From Bryopsis sp. KO-2023 (taxonomy: Eukaryota; Chlorophyta; Ulvophyceae; Bryopsidales; Bryopsidaceae), in contig BSYQ01000008.1 of assembly GCA_030272585.1 (NCBI GenBank), positions 3,038,001 through 3,102,000 of the forward strand: 64,000 nt of DNA. Direction: 5' to 3'. Under the pieces are notes generated by a model that saw only the letters and a program-made list of their open reading frames with translations, had not been told where the DNA came from and ran no database searches. Both the position numbers and the translations under genes were made by a program. This document shows, one piece after another, positions 42,451 through 54,196 of this stretch; position 1 is the first letter of the stretch, and each line of letters begins with the position of its first letter.

Positions 42451-45059
42451 GGATTACCTAAACTTTTCAGAGAAAATGGGGGTTGTACTCTTCAGATTTC
42501 AGTTCTGATTTCGCGAATTGGAGACTCTGTCGAAAAAACAACAACAAAAAAACGACACTCTTGGAGGGGTGCTTTTTCCCCATGACTGCCTCACATCATT
42601 TTTTTTCAAGTGTTTGTTTCATGGTTGTTTCATGGTTTTGATTAATTCTTTGTCGAATTCCCGTGATCAAAGGTCCAAAGGCAAGGCGCCCACTTCGAAA
42701 TTGATCAATTGATTCATGAATCTGATCAGGAGATTCTCTTCACATTGACTTTTCCTCATTTTTCTTATTATCTCATAGGTTTGAATCCTACTCCCTCCTT
42801 AAGTATACAAAACACTGTGGCACAATTATTTTTTTAACAGAACACATTTTTCATTCACCATTATGCAGCCACTACACTTGAAAGAGTCTACATTTTGAAT
42901 CTTGATCTTTTAAAAGGACACAAAGGCATAAAGAGATTGGACAAACAAGTCAAACAATCGGTAGCGTTTATCTATCTCTCAAATATAGTTTTTAATTAGA
43001 GTCGTCTTAGATTTTCATTCGTTGGCTTTTTTTTCTTTAGAAAACCCACATTCAAGAACCAAGAACCAGCAAACACGAGTCCTCATCCCCCCCCAAAAAA
43101 ATAAAAAATAAAATAGGGAATCATTATGGACTGCTTTCAAACACCATGGACCCACCCACCCTTACCCTTTCGGAAAAAAAGCATTCTTCTTGCCTTATTT
43201 TTTGCTCCACTGTTCTGAATTGAAAATCAGATGGCAATGATCTGGCCATCAGAAATTGAACCCACCGTCTGAAAGCGAACATGGAAAAGGGGTTTCGCAG
43301 CAAAGTTTTTGGGCAAAGGCACAATTCCAGCCCAAAATCGAAAAAATCAAATCGGATCAAAAAAGCAAATCTTTGTTGTGTGTTCCCCATTAGATACGTA
43401 TCTAATACGTATCTATTGTATACAACCCCACGGTCGAAGAAGGAATTCGTAAAACGGATTGACTGCAAGACAATCTTTCAGACAATTTCTCGACTGATCG
43501 ACTGCACACACATCTCCCACTGAGCCACACATCTCCCACTGTGCACGTGGAAGCGATGGTCAAAATGGCGGCTTCAGCCGGTCCATGTTTTCTGCGACAA
43601 AGTGGATAGGAAGGTGCGCTAGCGCTGCCATCCATGCAGCACTTCATTCATATCTGGAGAGCTGTGGGATGAATTTCAAGGGCTGGAATAAAAGGGGGGA
43701 CTGTCTTTTTTTACTACGGGAGCAGATTTTTTCAAAGCAAGATGATGGAGGCTGGGGCTGCCATGAACAAGAGAAATCATATTTATGTATGTTCCATCGC
43801 CATAACGGAGGATGCCAGCATCTCGCCCCTCTGCATGGCTTCCTACATCTGGGCCTCCAGGCTTTCGACGGGGGACTGAAGCGATTCTTGGCTTCTGTTC
43901 AGAGTTTCAATATCTATCATCAAGCTCCTGGTCTGCTGATTTAAATTTGCTCGTTGTTGAGGGTGTTCTCTTTGAATTGAGATGGGCCAATTCATGCTCA
44001 GTGGTGGAAAGCTTCGTTGAAGTCGTACGGAGCTGACTGACGGTTTCCCTTATCGTTGGTCTTAGTTGTGCAATTTCATCCAGCAGGAAGAGGGGGGGGG
44101 GAGGTATCATCTGTGTATTGATGTGAAAAAAAAGAAAATTTTGAACGGCTTCCACGCACAACACCTCAAAAGAATAGGTGAATGCTCAACACCCAAAGAG
44201 TTCAAGAAATCTGGACCAGTGTCAGGCGGGGGTCATCAATAGAGTGGATGACAAATGCACACCCATTTCTGAGAATTGCTTGTGTTTGCAAACACAAGCA
44301 AGAATTCTTTATGAGGAAGGATGGAGTGGACTTGGTTATTGGCGTTGAGAGAATCAGCAAATGCAACCACCTACATTCAAAGATGAATTCTCTTAGTGGA
44401 TTTAGGATTTGAATATGGACTTACCATCAAAAAAACCATATAGAACTTGGAACAAGAAATGGCACAGTACAACACCAAAGTATAAAAAGACAGGCTACCA
44501 TCCATACAGCATCTGAATTGAATGCTGTTGCGGAGGCCAGACTCTACTCGCTTCCGACAAGAGCAATGTTGAATTTTGGTGCGCCATCATCAGATTCCCT
44601 GCGTCGAGTCTCCAAGGTGGTGTGTCCAGGGAACTGTCCCGCCGGCCCTTGCAACTTCACTCCACTACCGGATCGCAGTTTTTTGCACGTGCCATTGCCT
44701 CCATCGACATCTTCGGCATTCGACAATTGCTGGCTCCAGCCACCAGCAAACGAGCCTCCTTGAACAGTCGAGGAGGGAAAAAAAAAGCCCTGCAAGAAGT
44801 AAGTGGTGATGGAAAGAAGCCATGCATTTCACAAGGGAAGCAATCATTTATCAAGAATACTCGAATATGGGAAGATCCTCTGGCTTGGGGAGACTGCTTG
44901 GTTCGCCGGACAAGGCGATGGATCATTCTGAGCTTTATTTGTTAGGGTTTTCTTTTTCTTTTTTTTCTTCTCCTGTTGTTGATTTGAGGAAGCATGTTTG
45001 ACAGAAAGAATGCAATATTGCAATATTGTATCATTAATGATACAGATACATGCTGAAAT
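42451..45059. other. Sequence present only in duplication copy 2; gene fragments inside
   Basis: The minus-strand 43790-44090 encodes broken coiled-coil protein (QLRTTSTKLSTTEHELAHLN; then in another frame ETLNRSQESLQSPVESLEAQ, stop, EAMQRGEMLASSVMAME). This indicates a decayed gene or unrecognised introns. A plus-strand exon-like stretch at about 44634-44797 (ELSRRPLQLHSTTGSQFFA; ends at donor gtaagt) has good coding character but no resolved partners. A B-box-like GGTTTGAATCCTA lies at 42778-42790. Confidence 0.4.
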
Positions 45060-45519
45060 GTCCAGCAGCCCTTGTCGCGGGACCGTGATTCAGATTCTGT
45101 GTGCATGTTGCAGTATGGGCAAATTCTTTGATTCGATGGGAATATCTGGAGCCCAGATCAGTTCCACAGAAAATTTCTGGCAGAGATTTTCCCTGATGGT
45201 GCCATCATACTAGAGAGTTGATTCTTGATGCTTTTTTTTCCCCATCAACTTGATGAGTGTCCTCCCGAAAATCAGTAATTGCTGAGTTTTTGCCCCGGAT
45301 AGAAGTACCTGTATCTGCTGGTTGGAATTAATTTTGGGGCAAAACATCATAAGATCTGTCGAGTTCAAAGATTTCCAGAGTTTTTCACTGGATTTTCATG
45401 CTTTTGTCCATTGTTTGAATTAAGGAATCTTGAAATCATGTTTGAAACCGATGCCAAAAAAGAATTTGACAGTGTTTAGGGTTCCTCCACTCCAACTTTC
45501 GATGACCGCACCTTCTGTT

Positions 45520-45664
45520 TTTTTAAATCTGTCTGAACTGATTATGTACCGGATATTTCGGCCTCAACTTTTTTAGATGTCTGATCAACACATACAAGTT
45601 TATGGTGTTCAAGTTTGAGGCCAAAATATCAGGCACATCATAAGTTCTGACAGATTTTAAAGCT
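45520..45664. repeat. Foldback element with ~48-nt imperfect inverted repeats
   Basis: The left arm (45523-45571, ttaaatctgtctgaactgat through ggatatttcggcctcaact) pairs with the right arm (45610-45661, agtttgaggccaaaatatc through cagattttaa) around a loop of about 40 bases. No coding capacity. It lies in the part of copy 2 that is missing from copy 1 and may be a MITE; terminal duplications were not identified. Confidence 0.65.
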
Positions 45665-47084
45665 AATGTCGTAAACAGTCTTTTACAACAAACGAAAAGA
45701 GTCAATTTGGTCCACCAACACCCAACCAACTAACCAATACACCACAATACAAGTCACGTGTTCAAGCGTTGTTCCCGACACATACAAACATGACTAATCC
45801 AAGTTCAGCCGCCCTACACCCAACTTACAAATATGACTCAGCTAAGGTCAGCCGCCTTGCAGTTCACATTCAAATGAATAAGTGCCTTCAACATTAAACC
45901 AAAATCAAGGATGACTGGTGAATAATTGAAGTCCATTGATTAATCGAATTCCAGAATATTCCAAATTTCGTTTTGGAGTTCGAAGCTTCAGGTCAACCTT
46001 TTTTAAGTTCAGAGGACAAAACCATGTTATTTGTCTACAAGATCTACAGGTCTACAACTACCAATGTTTGAAAAAGCTCCACAGTTGTCAATTGCACTCC
46101 AAACTACTCATCCATTTCCATCCCATGTGTATCATGATTGTGTTTATTGTCTCATCTGGAAAACAAACAGAGTGTTCTTAAAAAAGAGTTGGACCTAAAT
46201 ATAGATATCGACACAGTGGGTCGAGTTTTTTTGGTGGACGCCGTTTCCAAGGCGAGAAAGCACGACTAGACGCGAGAGGGAGAGCCTGCTCCAACCGTCT
46301 AGTCGCGCTTTGTCGCGTCGAAAGCGGTGGCCTGGCGAAATAGTCGGAGCTAATCACAGATCTCTACCTCACAGGGTCTATCTTTTGTGTGGAAGCACCT
46401 TTTTCGACGGTTCAAAGCGCGACTGACGTCAAGGAGTCACTCTATCGAGCTCTTGCACAGTCGCTCCCCGTGCTTGGACGAGAGTTTTGCTGGTTGTGTT
46501 GCTTAATTTATCGAGTGGTGGTTTTTCTTTCTTTCTTTTCTTTTCGTTGTTGTTTCTCCCTATTCCCTTTCTCTTCAAAAGTGTTTCTTAGAGACGAAAA
46601 GTAGCCCGTCGGCGAGTGATCGCAAAGCGGAAACGCAAGCCGGGCTTTTCCCGCCTTGTATTCATGCATCCACAGCGCTGTGGAACTATGGAGTTCTTTC
46701 CGCTGCGGCCACGCAGGCCTGTCTCACGTTTACAGGGACGCCCACGTCCGAGACCACAACCCATCGCGTCGCACGATGTGGGAATCGCGGAAACGACCCC
46801 GCGACCGGCTCCGACCGACCCCGGGTATCCGAGCACATAAAAGCCCTCGCCCAGTCGAGCTCGTCGCTTTTGTCTTTCCTAAAAAGAGGGGTACAGCGGC
46901 AGCGGCAAAGCGATGGCCTCGCGGGACAAGCCCAGGTGAAGAACGTTTGGGAGGGAAATGTGTTTGCTGTGAGTGCGGTATGGGAGACGGGATGTCGGGC
47001 ATGCAGTTCCTGCGTGACGTGATCGAGGGGCCAATCCGTGGCGGATCTTGCTGAGCACGTACGTTTGTACCGCCACTGAGTAAG

Positions 47085-47091
47085 TATAAAT
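47085..47091 (+). promoter_or_regulatory. TATA box of (PVPAP)n gene 2
   Basis: TATAAAT, 98 bp before the ATG at 47183, in the same context as the box of gene 1 (27387). The upstream stem-forming block (46257-46312) and TGACGTCA (46424-46431) are about 0.65-0.8 kb away here; in copy 1 the hAT-like element pushes them about 0.9 kb further. Confidence 0.6.
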
Positions 47092-47182
47092 TGCTGGGGC
47101 ACTGGACGTATCCTTGCAAAAGTTTTGCCAAGAACTCATACAGCCTACCAAGAAAAACGTTTTTTTCTCGTCGAAAGCAAAT

Positions 47183-48746
47183 ATGTCTCGCTGGGCTTGC
47201 GTACTGTTGTGTTTGGCTTTGTGCAGCTGCGCGTATGCCGACCGCTCTCTGTCTACCTATGGTAAGATGCGTTACTGCACAGTGGGAAGCTCTGGTTATG
47301 GAATCGCTATCGATCGACTTGCAGTTTTTTTCGGTATGGAACACTCAGCGGTGTCTCTGTTTTCAGGCAAAAAATTCTTGAGGCCTTTGGGCAAGGGCAG
47401 CGACAACAGTGATGACGACGACAGTGGTTCTGGAAGACCCGGTGGCCCAGGGGGTTCAGGAAGCGGTAAAGGCAGCGGTTCAGGAAACGAAAAAGGCAGC
47501 GGCAACAGTGGTTCTGGAAGACCCGGAGCCCCAGGGGGTTCAGGAAGCGGTAAAGACAGCGGTTCTGGAAATGGCAAAGACAGCGGTTCTGGAAACGGTA
47601 AAGGAAGCGGCAACAGTGGCTCCGGAAGGCCAACGAGACCCGGAACGCCAGTTCCCACTGTCCCCGCTGTTCCAGTCCCCGCCCCAGTTCCTGCACCAAT
47701 CCCGGCACCAGTTCCTGCACCAGTCCCCGCACCCATCCCCGCACCTATCCCCGCACCAGTCCCCGCCCCAGTTCCTGCACCAATCCCCGCACCAGTCCCC
47801 GCCCCAGTCCCCGCACCCATCCCCGCACCCATCCCCGCACCCATCCCCGCACCCATCCCCGCACCCATCCCCGCACCCATCCCCGCACCCATCCCCGCAC
47901 CAGTCCCCGCCCCAGTCCCCTCACCCATCCCTGCACCAGTCCCCGCACCCATCCCCGCCCCAGTCCCAACACCAGTACCCGGACCAGTTCCCACACCAAT
48001 CCCAGGACCAGTTCCCACTCCAGTCCCCGGCGTACCAATCCCAATCATCCCTGGACCTGGACCTATTGTTGGCATCCCTGGTCCTGTCACTCCTGGTAAG
48101 GACAACGGATGCGAAACTGCTGTTGTGTTGAAGTATATTTAACCTGTAGGACCATTGCGAACTAATCTTGTGTGTCGATTCTGAACAGGTATTATCTCAA
48201 GCTCCGGGATTACTGGAAGTGGAATTACTCAAGTAGGATCTGGCTCCACGTCGTCCAACGGCTCTGGTTCCACTCTCTCGACCAAGACCAACGGTGGTCT
48301 CGCCGCTGCTGAAGGCAACCAAAATGTGGCCGCCCAGGGCAACACCGGTGCCGGACAAGCCACTCTCGGAGGATTTGCGGACGTCCGAACTCGTGAGTAA
48401 TATCACGCACTATGATGTATGAGTACTCACCAACCCTCCCACAACCCACTAAACTCCACTGTAAAACTGGCAGTGAATCTTGTGCTTGCTACTGTGGTCG
48501 AGTTTTGTTTCTCATATCCCCTGGACGTTTGACGCAGTTGATGGAGGGTCGTTCAGCACCAGCGTCGGGGATGGTTCGTCTGCCTTCCAGTTCGGCGGTG
48601 CCGGTAGCGGTGCGGCCACCACCGAAGGAACCTTCCTGTCCACTCCATCTTTGTCGACCGGTACCTTCAAGGGCACCGCGCAAGCCGATGGAACTGACAG
48701 TACCGGAACCGCGTCCAGCTTCTCACTCACCAGCGTCGACCCATGA
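47183..48746 (+). CDS. Secreted (PVPAP)n Gly/Ser/Pro-rich wall-type protein 2, four exons
   Basis: Exons 47183-47261, 47367-48095, 48189-48392 and 48538-48746 (TGA); phase 1 introns throughout; 1,221 nt, 406 residues. Same signal peptide and domain order as gene 1. Exon 2 is 36 nt longer, with one additional [12 protein letters not shown] unit and a different number and order of P(V/I)PAP units, including a run of seven identical PIPA units. Exon 4 differs by a few residues ([11 protein letters not shown] for [11 protein letters not shown]). A frame that reads straight through intron 1 is an artefact: gene 1 has a 1-bp indel in the same intron. AATAAA is at 48788. Both copies look functional. 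Confidence 0.82.
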
Positions 48747-50003
48747 ATATTTGCTTACCACGAGACGAACGATTTTTCTTGCACATGAATAAAACCTTCG
48801 CGCATCAACCAGCGAGCGAAGAAAGGCTTTTTTTTTTTAATGATCTCAATCATGGTTTTTGAATTCATTTTTCTTGGCAATGGTTGTACTAGATATGTAC
48901 AGCTTCGAATAACAGAAAGGATGGGCTGCCAACTTTTTTTTTCTTATGGAAAAGGCAGATCTTTCAGCAGGCATCTGATTGTTCAGATGCAATAAGCTTC
49001 TTGTCAAACACATTTGGCCAATGTAAGAATAAGAAAACAAGGCTCGAATTTCAATCGATTGTGTGTGGCTGTTTTATATTATTGTGAAGAATATCTTACC
49101 TGTTTGTTAATTAATTGCATTGGAATTGATTTTTTTCATTTCAACACACTGTTTTCTGTAGCAGCTGGCAGTAGAGGTGAAATTTTCTGATGATTTGTGC
49201 ATGAATTATGACACTATCTTCTTCTGAGTACATTTTAGGAGGGATTCTTTTATGTTTCGAGAAGGGGTGGTTCATGTTTGTTTTATTTCTGTTGAACACC
49301 TTCATACAAAAATGCCCTTGAAAGGTAAATATCACATAGCCTCCTTATTTCTAAAAGAAGCAAACGAAATATGATGAACACCAAAAAATTAATGTTGTCT
49401 GGCTGAAAATTTGACTGCAAGAATTCCCTCACTGGAAAATACTCATTTTCAGGTCAGTAGATTGAAAAATAAAGGACAGGCAGGTGACCATACATATTCT
49501 GGGAAAGAAAGAAGTTGTGAAAAGTTCACAGATCTCATGATAAGACAAACTTCATCAACTGTATTGGGCCCATCATTCTTTGTTGCTGAATCAGTAGCAA
49601 TCAATCTAATTTTGACCTTTCCACACACAAACACACAGTTTTCAACCTCATCCTCTTTTATCTGCAGTAGATACAAAAATTTCTAGCTCGCTCATGGTGT
49701 CGATCAGTGATGCGTCACCACACCACAGCTGTACGATTGACTCTAGTTTGACAAATCGTTTTTTTGCGCCCGATGCCAGAAACTGATCCACAATTTGTCA
49801 GTCAGACGGGCGAGACAGACACGTGCGAACGCCAAAAAAGATAAAGCGGGCCTCACTCTCTTTCTAATTCCGGAGCGAACCCCAGCGATCGACAAGAAAA
49901 AATACTCTTGCAGAGCGAAAGGGTAGAGTGACCTGTCGACTACTTCGGACGCCGCTCGTTTTTTCACCAGCGACGGAAGCTTTCTGGTGGGGTTATTGAC
50001 GAC

Positions 50004-53000
50004 ATGGATGGGGAGATGGAGTCCGTCATCCCAGCGGGGCTGGGTGGCGATGGGGCCGAGCTGATGGAGGACGAACCGATGCCCAAACCGCAAGTCGCGC
50101 CCGCGCAGACGAGCGTTCGACATTTGAAGCGGGAAAAAGCCTGGGCGTTGAGATCCGTGCTCAAAGGTGGGTACGTACTGTTTTCCCTCGTCCACACCTT
50201 TCTTTCGCGTCAGACCGTGAAGATTATGAATTTCGAAAAGTGTCGCTGGAGCACTTGGTGAAAAAAGCGCCGTGTTTTGTGGGTTTCGACACGTTTTTGA
50301 CGGCACGTCGGTGACGAAAATGGCGCTAGAACAAGTCGATCCTGTTCATTTCGGTTTTACGGGAAAGCTTACCAAGACTTCCCCTTTCGTGTTCTTTGTA
50401 GTGTATGTCGTTAGAACGGAGCCTAATTACGCCCAGCCCTGGCAAATGCGGCCTCAGCGCAGCGCAACGGGATCCGCTTTTGTGGTGGACACTGAGCTCA
50501 GGCACATTATCACGAACGCCCACGTGGTGAGTTCGAAACTGTGTTGTCGTCAACAGAAAAAAACAAAAACAAACCAACCCAAAAAACAGCCTTGAAAAGT
50601 ATTTCTTGTGATTGGCTCATGGAGGTGGTCTCCCCAGCGATAAGAATTGCTCTAAGGATCCGATGGACTGCCCTGACATATGCGAACGAAAGGAAACTCA
50701 CCCTCCTTCATTTCTTTTTGGATCGAAATGAAAGCATTAAGAAATCTACGATTGTATACTTTGTCACTTTGTATATTTTCACCCCCCTTCCCCCCCCCCA
50801 AAAAAAAGAAAAACCCTGAAAAAAAACCTACTTCAATAAAACGTAAATCCTCAACTAGGGATGAGGATGACGATACGTGTTCACCCCTGCGGATTGTATT
50901 CAAAACACACAGTCCCCCCTATTTCTCTTTTTTATTTTATTTTTTTTCACTCCCAAATACTCCGATTTCCTGAATTGGCCAGTGTCCCTAGCATCCAGGT
51001 TTCCAATGCAACTTCCGTCCACGTCCGCCGACCCGGAAATCCCAAAAAATGGAAAGCAACAGTTTTATGCGAGGCCAAGAGCTCGGATTTGGCCCTACTG
51101 ACGGTGGAGGATGGGGCCAGCGATGGGCATTTCTGGGAAGAAGAAATCAGACCTTTGAAATTTGTCGACGTCCCTGATCTCCAGGTGTGAAAACCATTTT
51201 TTTTGTTTTGAAAGTTTCGCTCGATGCTTTCTGGCTTCATCATAGAAGAGCCTATCGACATCGCCGTTCAACTTTTTTTTGGAAAGAAATTGCTGTAGTT
51301 GGCGAAAAGGTACACAGGTAGAATTTAGAAATCTGTCCCCCAATACATTGACTGCAGACTTTTTGTTGTTTTTTTCAATTTCAACCACCTGTTAATGCTA
51401 ATTCATTTATATTGATTTTTATTTGACAAACAAACATCCAGTAGAAGTGGGTGTCATTCAAACACGGACGAAAAAAAAGGAAAAAAAAGAAACTCTGGGA
51501 AAGGAGATTTTTATTATTTACTTATTTATTTTTTTTGGGGGGGGGCAGGATCCATACCATATCACTCCCGGACGGGGTAGGTAGGGTTTTATTTCATTTA
51601 ATTTTCCACTTAATTTTAATTTCTATTTTTGTTTTCACGATTTGTTTGCTTTCCTCTCCCAGCATCCAATATTTGTCGCTGGATATCCACTGGGCGGCGA
51701 CTCTTTGAGCATCACCAAAGGGATCGTTTCCAGAATCACGATGACGAGGTATGCAGTCGCATCAAACAAGCTTCTGGGCATTCAAATCGATGCGGCCATC
51801 AACCCGGGGAATTCGGGGGGGCCGGCGTTTGCCAATCTGGAGCAAGGAAAGGTGGCAGGCGTCGCTTTTTCGAAAATCACTCATGCGGACAATGTCGGGT
51901 ACATCATCCCGTGGTTGATCGTGGAGCATTTTCTGGAAGAGTACAAGAAACACGGGACCGTGAGGGGAAGCTGCTCGAGCGGCTTCAGGTTTCAAGACAT
52001 GGAAAACAATCACCTTAGAGTGTTCTTGAAGGTTCGCAAAAATATATATTTCTTTCTCCGATCGAGTTTGGACTTTCGGTTTCTTTTCCTTTTTTTTTTT
52101 TGAGGGGGGATTTGCTTCGTGAGTTTCAGAAGTGGGAGGGGGGGGGGGTATTTTTGAATTTTTATTTATTATTAGTATTATTTATTTATTTATTTATTTT
52201 GGGGGGGGATGTGGGGTCGCCTCATATTGCAGTTGATCATGTTTTGGGGTGTGTTTTATACGAAAGAGTAAAGAATTGCGAATAGCAATTTCCACCATGG
52301 AATGCTGCCTACATCTAGATATATATGCAAATCGTCGGGTCCATCCATTTTTCAAGAGCGCTTTTTTTTCCATACAATATTTCTTTTTCAAACCATCGGT
52401 TGGAAGCCCTCGTTTTGTTTCTTTTTTTCACCACCGGTTTCGTGAAATCGACCAATTCTGAATGTGCTTTCAGGTTCCGGAGGGGGGATCCGGGTGTGTG
52501 GTTTACAAGGTGGATCCACTCTCGTCGGCTGCGGGTGCTTTGAAATTGATGGATGTGGTAATGGAGGTGGATGGGGTTCCGATTGCTGACGATGGAACAG
52601 TACAGTTCAGGGACGATGAGCGTGTCGAATTTTCTCATATAGTCCGATGTAAACATATCGGGGAACACCTTAGGTTGAAAGTGCTGAGGGAAGGCGAGAT
52701 AATGGAGGTGAGTGGTCGCTTTGGGGTTAAGGGTGGCAAGCAGGACATCGCCTAAGAATAATAATATGAAGAAGTGTGTTTGTAAACCTATGGATGCAAT
52801 GCGTTCGTTTGTTTTGGCCACTTTAGTTCTATTTTTGCTTGTTTTTGAAAAAAGGGGGAGATTAGAGGTGGGTTCAACCCACCAAACATTCACTTTTACA
52901 TTAAGGAAATGTAATTTTGAGGGGGGGTGTTGGTGCTGTGTCCTAGGTGAGCTATGAATTGGGCCAACTGAAACCCTTGGTGCCGGTTTTGCACGGAATG

Positions 53001-54196
53001 GATTGCACTCCTTCGTATTTCATTGTCGGAGGTTTGGTGTTCGTTCCTCTGAGCATCCCCTTTTTGGAGCATGCCTTTGGATCTAGGAAATGGAGGCAAT
53101 GCAGCCCCGTCCCGATTCTCGCTCAAATCCCAGAATACAGAGAGTTTCATGATCAACAGGTGAGCGGGGAAAACAAAAAAAAGAAGACGACAAAACCGTT
53201 CAAGAATTTGCCCCACAAAGATGCAGAATGAACCAGTTTTGGCCTCTAATTTTTGTATCCTCAAGGACCTAGAATTTTGATGTTTCATGGGAGAAGAAAA
53301 TGCTGGCTTATTATCCAAAGTCCAAGCTTATTGAGCGGTGAAAATTCCGTTCCGGGCTCACATTGGCTCAATAAACGGAGTTGCACATTATCCGATGGTT
53401 TACTAAACGGCACCTACTTTAATGACAATTTTTCTACTGCTCTGCTGAGGTTCATTTTCGTTTGTTTGTTGGGGGTACTAGATTGTAGTTCTGGTTCAAG
53501 TATTGGCATCGGAACTGAACTTTGGATACAATTTTTCGACCACTCGATGTGCAACCTTCAATGGCGAAGACCTGAAGAATCTCAAACACCTTGCCGAGCT
53601 GGTGGATAAATGTACAGACAGGTAAAAAGGTTTGGAATTGTATATGTTGCCTCTTTTTTTTTTTTGGGAGGGGGGAGGTATTAGGGGAAGGATATCCCTG
53701 GTTTTGTGTTTAAGTCGATGATTTTGAACTGGCTAGATGGAGCAAATTGTAAAATTGATGTTTCAATCTCTTTTTGTGGTGGGTTGGGGGAAAGGACGGT
53801 GCGTCATTTCCGGGCAGTCATAGGAAATGATGTCACGATTACGCGGGGGTCAATTTTTTTTTCTTCTTCTTGTTTTTGGTGGAAAATTAGTGAACAAGGG
53901 AATGATAAAAGATGCTCTGCTTGCCAAAAACTCCTGTATGAGCTGTGAAAAAGATCGTCACAAAATTCCTTGGTGTGTGTTTACGTAGGTATCTTATGTT
54001 TGGATTGGAGAGCGGAAAGTCGATAATTTTGGACAGAGAACAGGCCATTCAGGATGGGCCGAAGATTTTGAAGGATCATGCAATCACTTTCGACCGATCA
54101 CAGGATATTCAAAAACAAGAACCTGAACAAGGGGAAAAGGATGGAGAAAAAATGCAAACGGATGGACTCGAAAATGGGGAAACCGCTGCATCATGA
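50004..54196 (+). CDS. Deg/HtrA-type serine protease with PDZ domains, plant Deg9/Deg10-like
   Basis: Exons 50004-50166, 50214-~50280, 50402-50526, 50999-51184, 51663-52031, 52474-52707, 52947-53159, 53482-53621 and 53989-54196. The triad is visible: His in IITNAHV, Asp in AKSSDLALL, Ser in NPGNSGGPAF. GYPLGGDSLSITKGIVSR and GYIIPWLIVEHFL are characteristic of plant Deg9/Deg10. The first PDZ (GCVVYKVDPLSSAAGALKLM ... DGVPIADDGTVQF) and the downstream LGQLKPLVPVLHGMDCTPSY and FVPLSIPFLEHAFG complete the fold; the tail is acidic and charged. About 570 residues, the usual length. Known: ATP-independent protein quality control; plant Deg9 is nuclear/nucleolar and Deg10 mitochondrial. The N-terminus is acidic, without an obvious transit peptide. 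The end of exon 2 is uncertain. Intron 1 is only 47 nt; several later introns hold T-then-G tracts. Confidence 0.9.

Larger units (their letters stand above)
42008..49704. repeat. Segmental duplication, copy 2 (direct; partner 24817-29994)
   Basis: Homology to copy 1 runs over 42008-42450, 45060-45115 and about 46085-49704. The intervening ~2.6 kb and ~1 kb are absent from copy 1 and are either insertions here or losses there. Copy 2 keeps the empty hAT target site at about 46454. It ends at ctcgctcatggtgtcga, about 300 bp before the protease gene. Confidence 0.85.

Noticed and set aside
47114..48142. Single long plus-strand frame covering gene 2 exons 1-2 without an intron
   Set aside because: It reads through an intron with consensus gtaaga...ttttcag. 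The same intron in gene 1 has a 1-bp indel that breaks the frame, so it is not coding.
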